From the NCBI RefSeq assembly GCF_041260155.1, contig NC_091931.1, positions 29,911,041 through 29,975,040 of the forward strand: DNA of 64,000 nt, given 5' to 3'. Position 1 is the first letter of the stretch, and every line of letters starts with the position of its first letter. A program made the translations under genes and the position numbers. Shown here piece by piece: positions 53,214 through 64,000 of this stretch. Source of the stretch: Ptychodera flava (lineage: Eukaryota; Hemichordata; Enteropneusta; Ptychoderidae). The notes below the pieces were generated by a model, which was given only the letters and a program-made list of their open reading frames with translations, was not told the origin of the DNA and made no database searches.

Positions 53214-56200
53214 ATGCCTCGCATAAGATGCCTCCAAGTTTGTTTCGTTGTGCTCTGCTTTCTAACTGGCAAGCTTACTCGGGGCGAGGAGATATTTCGC
53301 TCGATTGCAAGACTTCGAGTCCTGGTCACCGTTGAACATGAACTCATCAAGGGGTTGCAGGAATACATCAACACGTCCAGATATCTCTTGAGAACAGGGT
53401 AAGATTACCAGCACAACCTTGACAAAGTTTAAATTACTTTGTCAGTCACGGGGAAAGCGACTTCAAACAAGATCAAGTGATAGCTAGCCAAATTCCAGTT
53501 TCGTTACAGCTTTGTAATTGCATCCACACTAGCATGCCAAAATCGGATGATGAAGAGCTTAGATAGTCCAAACATATAGTTAAAAGTAACCCCCTCCCCA
53601 TGCATTTAATGAAAAGACAGTCCATATGCACTAGATGAATGGTACATTCCATGAACGCACAAACTTGTATGTCTGCGTTAACTGAACATTTGGTTTGTCA
53701 AAACACACATTAAAAATTAGCAGGAGGACTGAAATAAATTCCTTGGGGACAACACCGACACTGTTTTTGACTCATGCATATGGCTTCAATGAGACACGAA
53801 AACTGTCACGTGACATTGGTTCCTTTCAGACGAGCGCCTTTCAAGTATCAGAGAATAACAGGATACAATGTCAATAGTCTAGAAAGGTAAGACATCATGA
53901 AGATCGAATGACCAGATTGTTCGTTTTGTACCAAATTTCTAAGCTTAACATATCTTAGATTGTATCTTATTTGCAGCATTTGTTGGAGATCAATCCGACC
54001 AGTTTCATATAGTGCAGAAATTATATCACGTCATACACTGATGGGAAAAATATTGAGATCGGGCAGATCGACATCCAAAAATTGCTGCTTTTGTCACACA
54101 CACGACTACAATCTCTGTCGCAATTCGGTAATTTGCAACATATGCGTGCACAGTGCATGTATGTATGTATGTATGTATGTATGTATGTATGTATGTATGT
54201 ATGTATGTATGTTGTCTAGCGCATGTAGATATATATTAGTTTTTTTGAAGTGACTTGATCTTTTATCTGTGACATGAATTCTTCCGATAGTCGGTTGAAA
54301 CACATAAAGAAATTCCGGGGCGACACTGATGATATCGATGGTCACGTGACTCATCCAACAAAGGCATTCCGACTTCTCCAACGATACGTGAGACTGTGGG
54401 TATCGATCCGAAATGAAATTGATCCCGACATTGGAAAAGGCAAGTAACATATTGAAACTGCTTGTCATGTTACGTTTCTCTAACTCTCCCGGCGCAGCAA
54501 TTCTAAATTTGAAGTTTAATATCCTTTACTTGAAATAAAATTTCCGAGTTTACTACCAATCATTTCCTTCAGCACATTTTCTAGAGACGAATATTTACAT
54601 GCATCTTGTGTATGAGTTACTCAGATAATTGCTGAATTTTATATGTCACGACAAAATTTTGAAGGATAAAGAAACTTCCCACGCATGCGCATTATTATTA
54701 TTATTATTGATTGTTGTTGTTGTTGTTGTTGTTGTTGTCGTCGTCGTCGTCGTCATAGTGGTTGTTGTTGTTGTTGTTGTCGGTGCTGCTGCTTTCATTG
54801 TTGTCATCGTTCTTAATCTTTTGTGCAGATATTTTGACCATTTTTGAACGGTTTCAAGATGTGCTCCCAGACGAGACAGACGTTTTTGGCGCCTGTCGTG
54901 CCATCACAAGACTGCAATCGACGTATCAAATCTCAGTCAGAAATATGGCCGACGGTAAACTGTTAGAAGATGTACAGACAACAGTTAGTAATAAAAAACA
55001 ATCTATCAAAAGTTCTGCATACAGCTGACCCTGTTGTCCTGAAATGGGGATGTCATTATTTCTTTTACATTTTAACGCAGACTCTCGATACCAGAAACTT
55101 CATAAACCATACCGAAGGTGTATATCTTCTTCGGAGTTGCATTTCATTCACATAAACTTTTGCCTTCCTACGTAAACGGATCAGTCCATAATATTTTGTA
55201 GCGTTAATAAATGTTATTCCATGAATTTATGTTCGATTGGTTCAAAGCCAACCGCAAGTTATCAACCCCTAAAAAATAGCATAATCCCAATCGTATATCG
55301 ACGATGAGTCACATAGTGGACAAATGCTATCATTGGTCACTGTGTACTTATATGTTTGTTTGATGTAGAGAGAGCGATGGATCTCAAAATCAGCGTTGAC
55401 AATTCTATCTCGCCTTCAAGAATAGTTGGCAGAAAGCCCTCAAATGAAAGGATAGAATACTTTCTTTTAACTGTACGTTGACTCTGAAAGGGGCAAGCGG
55501 TATACCATACGCCCGTACCTAGCATATACGCCCTGTCGAGGAAACATCATTCAATGTCTGCACATGTCTTTGGTTAGGGGGTTCCAGGTTGATTGAAAGT
55601 GCGCCATGCAATTTGGGAGAAAAAGTCAAAATTAAATGTTTAAACATTCCTCCACTACAGGAAACAGATTACACCGTCGATGAGTGTTACTCTGTTGGAA
55701 GACAGGCCTACAAGGATAAGAATGACTACTACTGTGTGTTGTGGATGGACGAAGGGTTGCGACGATATAGGGAAGGGTATCCCATCATGCCGTGGGAGGA
55801 AGTAAATGAAACTCTCCTGGTAGAATACAAAGCTTACTGTTATTTCAGCGCTGGTGTTTACCATAAGGCACTGAGAGAGAACACAGAACTTTTGATATTA
55901 GGTATAAGGTAGTACAGTGCACTTATTTAACGTATTCTATATATTATGATAACTTTGCAAGTATGTATGAAATTGAACTCATTACATCTGTCTGGTGTTG
56001 TATCATCAATATATTTGAAAAAAATGACAACGAGCATTTTTCCCAACGTTTGTCCAGAAGTTATTTTGATAGTTCAACGTCTTTTTTCAGACCCAGAAAA
56101 TGAACGAGCTCAGAAAAACAAAGTAATATTAGAAAAGGACTCTAGAGGGAGTACGCTAACTTCCGAAGCAGAATTACTCTATCTACCGAGTAATGGAGAT

Positions 56201-57030
56201 CAGGAACGTTTTTACAGTTGTTGCAGAGGAGATGATGGTAATTCAAAGGTCAGCTGAATCCTGAAACGGTTTCCCCGTTGACATGATATTTGACGAAAAT
56301 TTTAGCTATTACACGTTCAAGGCGCTTAGAAATTTAAAACTCCCAATACTTTGTAATAATTTATATGCAAGACCATGACCCCTCTAGGGTCTACTATGAT
56401 GATAGGACTAAATATGAAACTTCGAATCGTTCAAATTAGAGATAAATTGGTGTTGACGATTCACAACTTACCAAACTGAACAAATCCCTAGTATCTGAAA
56501 TTCAAGAGACCAAAATGAGATGGCTGACTCTTTCTTTTCATTTTTTTTTTTTTGGGGGGGGGGGGGTTAAAAAGATACAGCCTACGGCGAATAAATGCAA
56601 CTCTATTTGACGCATGAAAATCTGTCCCGGGATAAATATCCTTATCTCAATGTAAAATAATGTAGTTCAACGTAAATTTTAAATTGATTTCACGTTTTCA
56701 GTTTGACAACACGAAACAGCACGAGCTGAAATGTCGTTATCTGGATAGTCACCCACTTTTAAGTCTGAAGAGAATTGGGGTGGAGATTCTACACGAGAAT
56801 CCCAGGATAGTTATGTTCCGTGGGCTTCTACAGGGCTATGAAACTGATATGATCAAAGATTTAGCACTGCCTCATGTAAGTATTTCTGAAGGTCGCAGTT
56901 GTGTGTAATTGAATAAACAAATATCGCAGACTTGAAGTAGATTTTCTCGAAGATGTAGGGCACGCTTTTTCAAAATTCAACATAGCGTCATCATAAATTC
57001 TGCCGCCACCACGCTCCGCGATCGTCGTCG

Positions 57031-57077
<47 letters not shown>

Positions 57078-60032
57078 GTCATCGTCATCATCACCACCAC
57101 CACCACCACCACCACCACAACCACCACCACGACCACCACCATAATCCTCATCACCACCACCACCACCATCATCATCATTATCACATCTGCCAGGTATATC
57201 TTTATCGCTATTATACCCCTCGTCATAACCGACGATGCTGCAATAAAATCACTGTGACGTATTACGATATGTGGACAACATAGAAGTTCATTAATGAAAA
57301 TGTTGTGATACATAAAAAAGATGAACATGCAATTAACCGTAATACTGTCGCATTATCTCGACACATATCTTTGTTCGCTCCTCTATATCTGTCATCAAAT
57401 TACTAATCTTCCACGCTCTCTAAAGCTTACAATGTCAAAAACAATTGGCAAGGACAACGTAACAGAACATATTATACCCGACAGAGTTAGCAACACGTAA
57501 GTGAAGTTTTGCTTATTTTTTTAATTAAGGCGAATAGATAATTTTACCAATGCGCATCCCGACTAGACCTGGTATATTTAGGAAGCAGATTATACCGATT
57601 TGAGGCTCGGCATGTGGAAAGATATCATCATATCACTTCAGCAGGAAAATGTCCAGAAAAATGTACTATCACAAAACGCTATTCTTGATCACTCAATATG
57701 AACTTGTCAAACGTCAAATGTTGCCGAATATAACATCATACAAATGACTTTATTACTTGAACACAGGGCTTGGATAAGTGAGGGGGATTTCAATGGCAAG
57801 TTACTTCCAAGGATCACAAAGCGTTTGGAACTTGCCACAGGATTAAGTGCATATGGTGCTGAACCCTATCAGGTAAGCTTTAAAAGACAATAGCCCAGAT
57901 CGCTCGATTGTTTATTTGATTAAAAAACAAATAAACTACTGGTAAATGATTTGTACATTAATTATCGTCATGGAGGTAAAATAGGACATGCATTCCAACA
58001 GAGACGCAGAGTGACAATTTTCCCAAAAGATACTACTTAAAATATCAACGGGCACATTTCGTTTATGGTACCTGTCAAAAGACTGTAATTGACATGGTTG
58101 AAATATAAATACCATGTATAAAAGAGACCAGTCGGTGTTCCTGCCACAAAATATGAAGACAAAGACATATGAGTCATTTATGACGTAGGCCTTGCTAGGA
58201 GAGTTAGTAGAATAGACATAAGCGTGTGGGTGGAGGGACGGTGCTTATTGTTTACATCTGGTGTACACTTGTCTTCAAACAGTTTCATTGACCAAAAACT
58301 TACCAATCAGCCGATTTCGACGTTTTTATCCTTCCACAGGTGCTGAACTATGGCATTGGCGGTCACTACAAACCCCATTTGGATTGTCCACCAAATTTCA
58401 AATTACAGAGGGTCGCTACAATGTTGATATACGTAAGTTAGACAACCGAAATTTTCATGTCCTGACGGACAGAGTCTTGGACTTCAACTTTGTCAAATTA
58501 ATTTACAATAGCGGTCGATTTTCCTTTCCTTATGTCAGGTTAAAAGTAACATTTATAACACTCAAACGTACAGCGCAATTGCCAGGAAATTTAGCAAAAA
58601 CTGTCATTTTGTTTTGTGCTGCTTTGTAAAGGAATGTTTTAATTTCCCTTAAAGGTAAATTGTGAAAAGGTGATGTTATATCGGTAGGGATGACTCTGAT
58701 CGTAATTATTTTAATAATATTCATCTAATATACGGAATATAGACAGTCTTTTACTTTACGTTAGATTTTCCCATCAGCCATTTACATTTTCAACTTTCAA
58801 GTCGCTGACGTCATGGCAACATTTTAGCGCCATTTTGTTTCAGCTGAGTGACGTTGAATATGGAGGGGGCACGGTCTTTGTAAAACATGGAGTGAGAGCC
58901 GAGCCGAAGAAGGTCTGTAATATTTTCTGTCGGCAGGTGGATTAGTAGATTCATAGGATGTGTTGTATGAGCAGATTTTGTACTGTGTTTACTAAACATA
59001 AACTTTGACTCTTTGCGTAAGCAATGTTTACTACATTATTTACTTCAATAATACCTTACGCTATCCAAAGATTAAACACTTGATCCCATGCGTCAGGAGT
59101 ATTCATTTTTACTGACGTTGGTACCAATCGAATATTATAATAACACAAAAATACATTCTCCTGCAAAGAGCGTCGTTTCGGTGGGAATTTATTTATGTCC
59201 GTGTTTGTTTAGATAAGAGAGATGAACCCAAATCCTTCTATATTGAAACACAGGTACACAAAGATAGTGCAAGTCTTTTTTTTGACAATAATACATTTGT
59301 TTGATATCTAAAATGTACATAAGTTTTGTGCTACCCCTGTGCGTTCAAAATTGTCCAGGTGTAATCATAGACAGTTGAGAACTGTCTATGGTGTAACATC
59401 GATAATCGATCATTTACGAAGTTCATAATTGCTATTATAAGCAATGCAAAAACATGCCCACATATAGACTTACAGAATATCCTTCTGTTATAATATTAAG
59501 GATTTCTACTCTCATAAATGAACAAATGAACGTCTCGCTTTGAAAAGTTTTTAAACTGGAGCGAAGAACTAATTTGACGATTCCTTTCCGTTTACAATTC
59601 AGGGAGATGCAACGTTTTGGTTTAATCTCAACAAAGCTGGCGAGACCGACTTGTCAACCAAACATGCTGGCTGCCCCGTCTTGCTCGGTGAAAAATGGGG
59701 TAAGCAAAGCTGCAAAAGCAAATTGCCAACGCAATAAGAGTTCTATACGAAGGATACTGAGCTATGTTCCACAATTGTTAGATACTGGAGGGCGGCTGAC
59801 AAGTCGTATTGCGTCTCTGACTGCCAACGGACAATTTGTACGCGTTTTGCTAAATAATGCACGATTTTGATTTTGTCTGATGACATGACTTTGCCATGTG
59901 CTGTGTAAAAATGAGTTATCCAGTGCATTTACTTTGATATTCCTTTCTCATTGCTCTACAGTGGTAAACAAGTGGTTCAACTATCACGAACAGTTTTCAA
60001 CGAGAAAATGTGGACTATCACCCGATGAATAA
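53214..60032 (+). CDS. P4HA: Prolyl 4-hydroxylase alpha subunit, paralog 3 (13 exons, intact)
   Basis: Third P4HA copy, on the opposite strand and the most divergent. Exons: 53214-53398, 53830-53886, 54291-54439, 54829-54983, 55661-55901, 56091-56248, 56702-56875, 57426-57496, 57767-57872, 58340-58432, 58844-58912, 59603-59699, 59962-60032. The joined frame is open for 541 residues and ends TAA. Residues 1-24 form a signal peptide (MPRIRCLQVCFVVLCFL...). Exon 5 encodes the peptide-substrate-binding TPR-like helices, including DYYCVLWMDEGLRRY. The dioxygenase core keeps PHLD (His445, Asp447), His507 in TKHAGCPVLLGEKW, and Lys517. Exon 2 is 12 bases shorter than in the other copies and poorly conserved in sequence. 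Intron 3 uses a GC donor. An AATAAA overlaps the stop codon, so the 3' end is not resolved. It lies head-to-head with paralog 2. Confidence 0.93.
54155..54212. repeat. (ATGT)n microsatellite in intron 2 of paralog 3
   Basis: About 14 copies, 79 bases before exon 3. Confidence 0.95.
54440..54828 (+). other. GC-AG intron 3 of P4HA paralog 3
   Basis: The exon ends GGAAAAG and the intron begins GCAAGT; the acceptor is TTTTGTGCAG. The two paralogs use GT at the equivalent site (GTATGC and GTAAGT). The GC donor is the only choice here that keeps the phase-1 junction giving an Asp codon. The intron also contains ATT, TTG and TCG trinucleotide microsatellites between about 54694 and 54785. Confidence 0.8.
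57020..57180. repeat. (CAT)n / (CAC)n trinucleotide tract in intron 7 of paralog 3
   Basis: CAT runs change to CAC runs and back. They create spurious poly-Met, poly-Val or poly-His reading frames. Confidence 0.95.
59367..59391. repeat. Short hairpin in intron 11 of paralog 3
   Basis: CATAGACAGTT and AACTGTCTATG around a GAG loop. Confidence 0.7.
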
Positions 60033-60226
60033 AACCCCATAGCAACAAAGTTCACCCAGAGAAGGAGTCAAACACGTTCTCTTATCGATATCGTTGAAAT
60101 GAACTTGTATTACCTGTAAACATGCCATGAAGAGATTTTAATGGCACCAAGTTTGTGCAATCATCTTTTAAGATCAGATTAAAGGTTTCGAAGTTACGAA
60201 AGGTCGACGGTCTGATGATCTGGTAT

Positions 60227-60330
60227 CTAAGGGACTGGTCAGTTTCTTCGGCCGGGGAGGTTTCGATGGATTCGTGGGGTGGGGTCACCCTGTTTTTGAC
60301 TTTAGTGATAGGGGTTCACATGTTTTTGAA
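60227..60330 (+). repeat. Inverted-pair repeat, left copy
   Basis: AAGGGACTGGTCAGTTTCTT followed by GGGGTGGGGTCACCCTGTTT. Its diverged complement ends at 62722, and the pair encloses 2.3 kb with microsatellites and a LINE. Confidence 0.6.
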
Positions 60331-60531
60331 ATGCCCAATTGTGTGTGTGGGGGGGGGGGGGATCAGTGTTTTTTTTAATTTCGTCACGGGTTGATACTTG
60401 CCTAAAATGCATCGTGCCAGCCACAAATTTCATCATTCAGTTGCATTTTTCGGCGCGCCCTTTAGGCGCGTAACTTTAATAGTAATAAGACATATTTTTC
60501 AGAGCCCCTTCCAAGCGCGAAACTTAATATA

Positions 60532-60540
<9 letters not shown>

Positions 60541-60600
<60 letters not shown>
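60541..60600. repeat. (AT)n microsatellite
   Basis: Pure AT run followed by GT repeats. Flanked at about 60450-60780 by short GGCGCGCC-containing, diverged repeats (GGCGCGCCCTTTAGGCGCG and GGCGCGCCGTTTGGGCGCG). Confidence 0.95.
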
Positions 60601-60612
<12 letters not shown>

Positions 60613-61117
60613 AGAATATTTGTATGTTTAAAATTTTTGGGCGCGTTAGTTTAAAAACAAACATATTTTTCACCGGGCATACACTCAGCCGCATGACTTT
60701 CATATATCAGACATATATCATAGACATCTGGATGTTAATATATTTCGGCGCGCCGTTTGGGCGCGGTAATTTAACATCTCAGAGATATATGTCAGAATAT
60801 CTTGATGTCTGTAATTGAAAGTCTGTTTTGCAAAGTGTACTAATCATTATGAAATCTGCAATTCATATGAAAAGCATGACAAGTTCCTGATACTTTTCTG
60901 TTTACTCTATGAGAATTCAGTTATTAGAAAGAAATATGCGCTAATATTTCACCATCACATTTTTCTTACAACAGTTATGGACATCTGGTTATGCATAAAA
61001 AAGTGTGGAATACATTTACAGCTCATTCAAAATACTGTATTCAAACTTTAGAATGACACTTTTACATGATAACAATTCCATTAAAACACAGAATGGCTGC
61101 ATGTTTAAAATATACCT

Positions 61118-61118
<1 letters not shown>

Positions 61119-61168
<50 letters not shown>

Positions 61169-61174
61169 CACATA

Positions 61175-61260
<86 letters not shown>

Positions 61261-61264
61261 ATAT

Positions 61265-61312
<48 letters not shown>
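61119..61312. repeat. Compound (CA)n, (TATC)n, (AT)n microsatellite
   Basis: CA to about 61161, TATC to about 61260, then AT up to the LINE start. Confidence 0.95.
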
Positions 61313-62580
61313 CCCGACACATTTATGTATGCAATTGTAACAGCTATTTCGAAGACTTTGGAATTATGTATCTTACACAGGATTGATTCATTTATAGAAA
61401 CTAGTGCTCTTCAATTCGGCTTTAAAAGCAAACATTCTACTGACATGTGTATCTTTGTGCTTAAGGAAATTGTTGATTTTTATAAAAGGCAAAATTCGCC
61501 AGTTTTTCTGTGTTTCATGGATGCCACGAAAGCATTTGACAGGGTCAACCACTGGACTTTGTTTAGAAAATTGATCAGTCGCAACATTCCATTGTTTATT
61601 ATTCGTATTTTGCAGTACTGGTATAGTAATCAGCTGTTTTACGTCCACTGGGCATCAGCTGATTCCAATCCTTTTCAAGTTTCTAATGGCGTACGACAAG
61701 GAAGTATTCTCTCACCAAAACTTTTTGCTATTTATGTAGACCAGTTAAGTAGTAAGCTACAGTCTGCTGGCGTAGGATGTTATTTAGCGAATCATATTAT
61801 GAATCACTTATTTTATGCTGACGATCTGGCCTTGATTTGTCCATCTGTGAAAGCTTTACGAAAATTGATCAACATTTGTGAACACTATGGTAACGAGCAT
61901 GATATTCTCTTTCATACTGAGAAAACTGAGTGTATGGCTATTTTTCCGAAATCTTGGAAGCAGGATAGGATTCCTCATGTATATTTGTATGGTAATTCTC
62001 TTAAATTTGTAAGTTCGAAGAAATATCTTGGCTACATTATGTCCTCCACTGGGATGGACGATGCAGATATGCAAAGACAGCTTCGTAGTTTTTATGCGAG
62101 AGCCAATAAAGAACAATAAAGTTCGTAACTTTGGCCAGTGCTCTCAGAAAGTAAAATGTGTCCTTTTTAAAAGTTTTTTGTATAGTGTTTATTGTTTGAA
62201 CGTGTGGTGTAATTTTAGTGCTAAACTAATGTCAAAACTGAGGATAGCTTATAATAATGCCTTGAGGTTGATTTTTGATCTGAAAGCGTGACGTCAGTAT
62301 TAGTCACAATTTTGTGACCAAGAACATCTTTAATTTTGCTTCCCTTCACCGAAGACTGCTGTTCGCATTTTGCAAGCGTCTGTCCTGAGTGAAAACCCAG
62401 TTATCCGTACCTGTGTAGAGTCTGATTCGTATTTTCATTCAGCTTTTTGGAAACATTGTAGAAAGGTTCTTTTTTAAGTTTTTTGCTCTTTTTAACTTCT
62501 GTATATTTTTTTTGCTTCTATTATTTAATATTATGGCATTCATGGCCTGAATATATACTGAATTGTTGAATTTATATTCC
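61313..62580 (+). mobile_element. Non-LTR retrotransposon, reverse transcriptase part and 3' end
   Basis: 5' truncated, abutting the microsatellite. An open RT frame occupies 61325-62119. Beyond it, translation in another frame continues (VLFKSFLYSVYCLNVWCNFS), so a frameshift lies near 62100, with later stops. The AT-rich end near 62580 is presumed 3' untranslated sequence. Relatively young compared with the other LINE remnants because 264 codons remain open. Confidence 0.85.
61325..62119 (+). CDS. LINE reverse transcriptase fragment, 264 codons
   Basis: Catalytic RT motifs in order: motif A FMDATKAFDRVNHWTLF (about residues 62-78), motif B GVRQGSILSPKLFAIYVD (about 122-139), motif C HLFYADDLALI (about 161-171), then a thumb-like FVSSKKYLGYIMSSTG. 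The endonuclease and N-terminal part are missing, and the frame is lost at the C-terminus. It belongs to a non-LTR element; clade (Jockey/CR1/I-like) not resolved. Not expected to be functional. Confidence 0.85.
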   Translation: MYAIVTAISKTLELCILHRIDSFIETSALQFGFKSKHSTDMCIFVLKEIVDFYKRQNSPVFLCFMDATKAFDRVNHWTLFRKLISRNIPLFIIRILQYWYSNQLFYVHWASADSNPFQVSNGVRQGSILSPKLFAIYVDQLSSKLQSAGVGCYLANHIMNHLFYADDLALICPSVKALRKLINICEHYGNEHDILFHTEKTECMAIFPKSWKQDRIPHVYLYGNSLKFVSSKKYLGYIMSSTGMDDADMQRQLRSFYARANKEQ

Positions 62581-62619
62581 ATCTTTTGTTTTACCTTTGC
62601 GTGCACAGGGTGCACCCTG

Positions 62620-62722
62620 TTTTCGAAAGTTGGAATAGGGGGTCAGCCAGTTTTTGACGTCGGCAAAAAATAATCCACCCCCCTCCGAGGAAGAAACTGA
62701 CCAGTCCCTAATGACGGAAGTC
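62620..62722 (-). repeat. Inverted-pair repeat, right copy
   Basis: On the minus strand it begins AGGGACTGGTCAGTTTCTTC and continues GGGTGGAT...GTCAAAAACTGGCTGACCCC, related to 60227-60330. Confidence 0.6.
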
Positions 62723-63154
62723 CTGAGTGCGCAATGAACTTGATGAGCGCTACCAAACAAGGTCGTTAGTTTGTCACGGTCATGAAAGAAAAGATGAACG
62801 AAATCAGCCACAATATTGATATCGTGAAATTTGGTTTAACTACAAAATCCCTCGATGTGTGTGTGCACGTGTTGCGCCGAAGCTGCGATGGTTGCCTTTT
62901 CGTTGCCGTGCAACTCAGTGCAACCATGAGGTATAATATGGTGCAACGTCGTTTGAAAGGCGCTGTCTGCATGTAATGGTTTGTTGTCATATTCCGGTTG
63001 CATGCTGTATTCTTTATTTGGTGTCTCCGACGCTTTGTATCTGTTGTGATGTGAGTTTTGTGTCGCGATAATGTAATCCCTGTGTTAATTCTTTAAAATC
63101 TACCTGTTGCCGAAACAGTGTCGTTTAATGTAATCAGACTGAAATCAGACTGGC

Positions 63155-63156
63155 GT

Positions 63157-63191
<35 letters not shown>

Positions 63192-63214
63192 TCGCTCTTC
63201 TCTCGCTCTCTCCA
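63155..63214. repeat. (CT)n-rich tract
   Basis: CTCTCT runs with interruptions. Confidence 0.9.
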
Positions 63215-63499
63215 GTCAGCCTAATGGTAACAATCAATACTTGTCTGAGGGTACCTGCGTGACGAAGAAATACAAACAACCCCCCTAGTATAGTATTATT
63301 TTGTACTGCGACTTTGCTGGAACCCGACGACCGTCGTTCGTACCGGTTTCGATGTCTGCAGCTCACATTTGTAATACTTGAAATGATACATTGGGTTTTT
63401 CTGTCGTCCAAGTCCAACTATCAAATTACTTTGCAATATAGTTTTACCTTCATATTCTCTCATTAACTGATTAAAATCATTTGAGCTTTATCAATTTAG

Positions 63500-63692
63500 T
63501 CAGATTGCTACGTGCCATTGGCATCCACTAATACAATCAGCAAACTACCACAGAGCAAATGGACGTATCATCTGCAAAATGCACAAAAGACCATTCCTGT
63601 TCCACCCGATATAACTTGCCAGTTCTCCGGATTTGCTGATATTGCTACCATTCCATTACTTCGACCTTACCTCCCTGGGAACTCTACGTACC
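63500..63692 (+). CDS. Possible internal exon of an unrecognised gene
   Basis: The frame is open from an acceptor-like TCAATTTAG through 64 codons to a strong donor (TACC/GTGAGTATA). The translation is protein-like, with KLPQSKWTYHLQNAQKTIPV and QFSGFADIATIPLLRPYLPG. No family recognised. It is not similar to any P4HA exon. It may belong to a gene extending beyond the right edge. Confidence 0.3.
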
Positions 63693-64000
63693 GTGAGTAT
63701 ACGTGAACGGCGTGTTTGTGTTTGAAATTGTCGTCACCACACCGACGGACATCGTTGTCGCAAATCAGCCTCAGATAACCACGCCTTATATACCGCCCTC
63801 TGCCTAAAGAAACGTGTCCAAACTTGGCAAGTGATTACTTTGATGGGTTTGAGGTCAGCATTCGACCCTGCGCCGTATTTACTAGTCTCAATATTGATGG
63901 GAGACTCCAACATTGTAGTCATCAGACTTCACTTGCACTGAGACTGCTTGAGACGTGGAGCCTTACCGTGGGTCTCCATATTTCTCATCAGTTGTTGGGT

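Noticed and set aside
56861-57328. 155-codon ORF rich in Met and Val
   Set aside because: Translation of the CAT/CAC trinucleotide tract in an intron.
59216-59256. Exon-like 41-base segment between exons 11 and 12 of paralog 3
   Set aside because: Length is not phase-compatible and no counterpart exists in the paralogs.

Overview
This is a 64-kb piece of an AT-rich, intron-rich animal nuclear genome, most likely a marine invertebrate. The genes have 13 short exons with GT/AG (once GC/AG) splice sites, long introns full of microsatellites, and a varied set of decayed LINEs, MITEs and foldback elements. I cannot fix the phylum from the sequence alone.

The only genes I can reconstruct are three paralogous copies of the collagen prolyl 4-hydroxylase alpha subunit (P4HA), each with 13 coding exons. 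Gene 1 (minus, 8219-19418) is intact and encodes 565 residues. Gene 2 (minus, 31179-42597) follows it in tandem and is intact except for one apparently missing base in exon 1; with that base it would encode 554 residues. Gene 3 (plus, 53214-60032) is intact with 541 residues and diverges head-to-head from gene 2 across about 10.6 kb. All three keep a signal peptide, the N-terminal dimerisation region, the peptide-substrate-binding TPR-like region and the C-terminal 2-oxoglutarate/Fe(II) dioxygenase domain with its HxD...H and K residues. Genes 1 and 2 share most exon lengths and are the closer pair. Their products would be expected to act in the ER lumen with protein disulfide isomerase on Xaa-Pro-Gly repeats of collagens.

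The rest is mobile or repetitive DNA. Region 1-8218 holds hairpins, a 616-bp MITE-like element and a pearl-like, Helitron-type element with about 146-bp core repeats. Between genes 1 and 2 lies a 6.7-kb foldback element (21200-27886) whose long inverted arms contain 204-bp tandem units and whose interior carries two unrecognised protein-like minus-strand ORFs. A small MITE, a duplicated 360-bp repeat and a decayed LINE follow it. Introns of gene 2 contain an 84-bp minisatellite, a LINE 3' end sandwiched in (GATA)n, and an inverted pair of hammerhead-ribozyme-like motifs inside (TA)n. Between genes 2 and 3 are a 4.2-kb inverted-repeat element with 1.08-kb arms, a TTAA-flanked MITE family and a LINE fragment sandwiched in (GA)n. 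Downstream of gene 3 are a LINE reverse-transcriptase ORF and one possible exon of a further gene near the right edge.

The most interesting non-genic signals are the hammerhead-like motifs, the foldback element with its hidden ORFs, and the repeated pattern of LINE fragments lying between two blocks of the same microsatellite.
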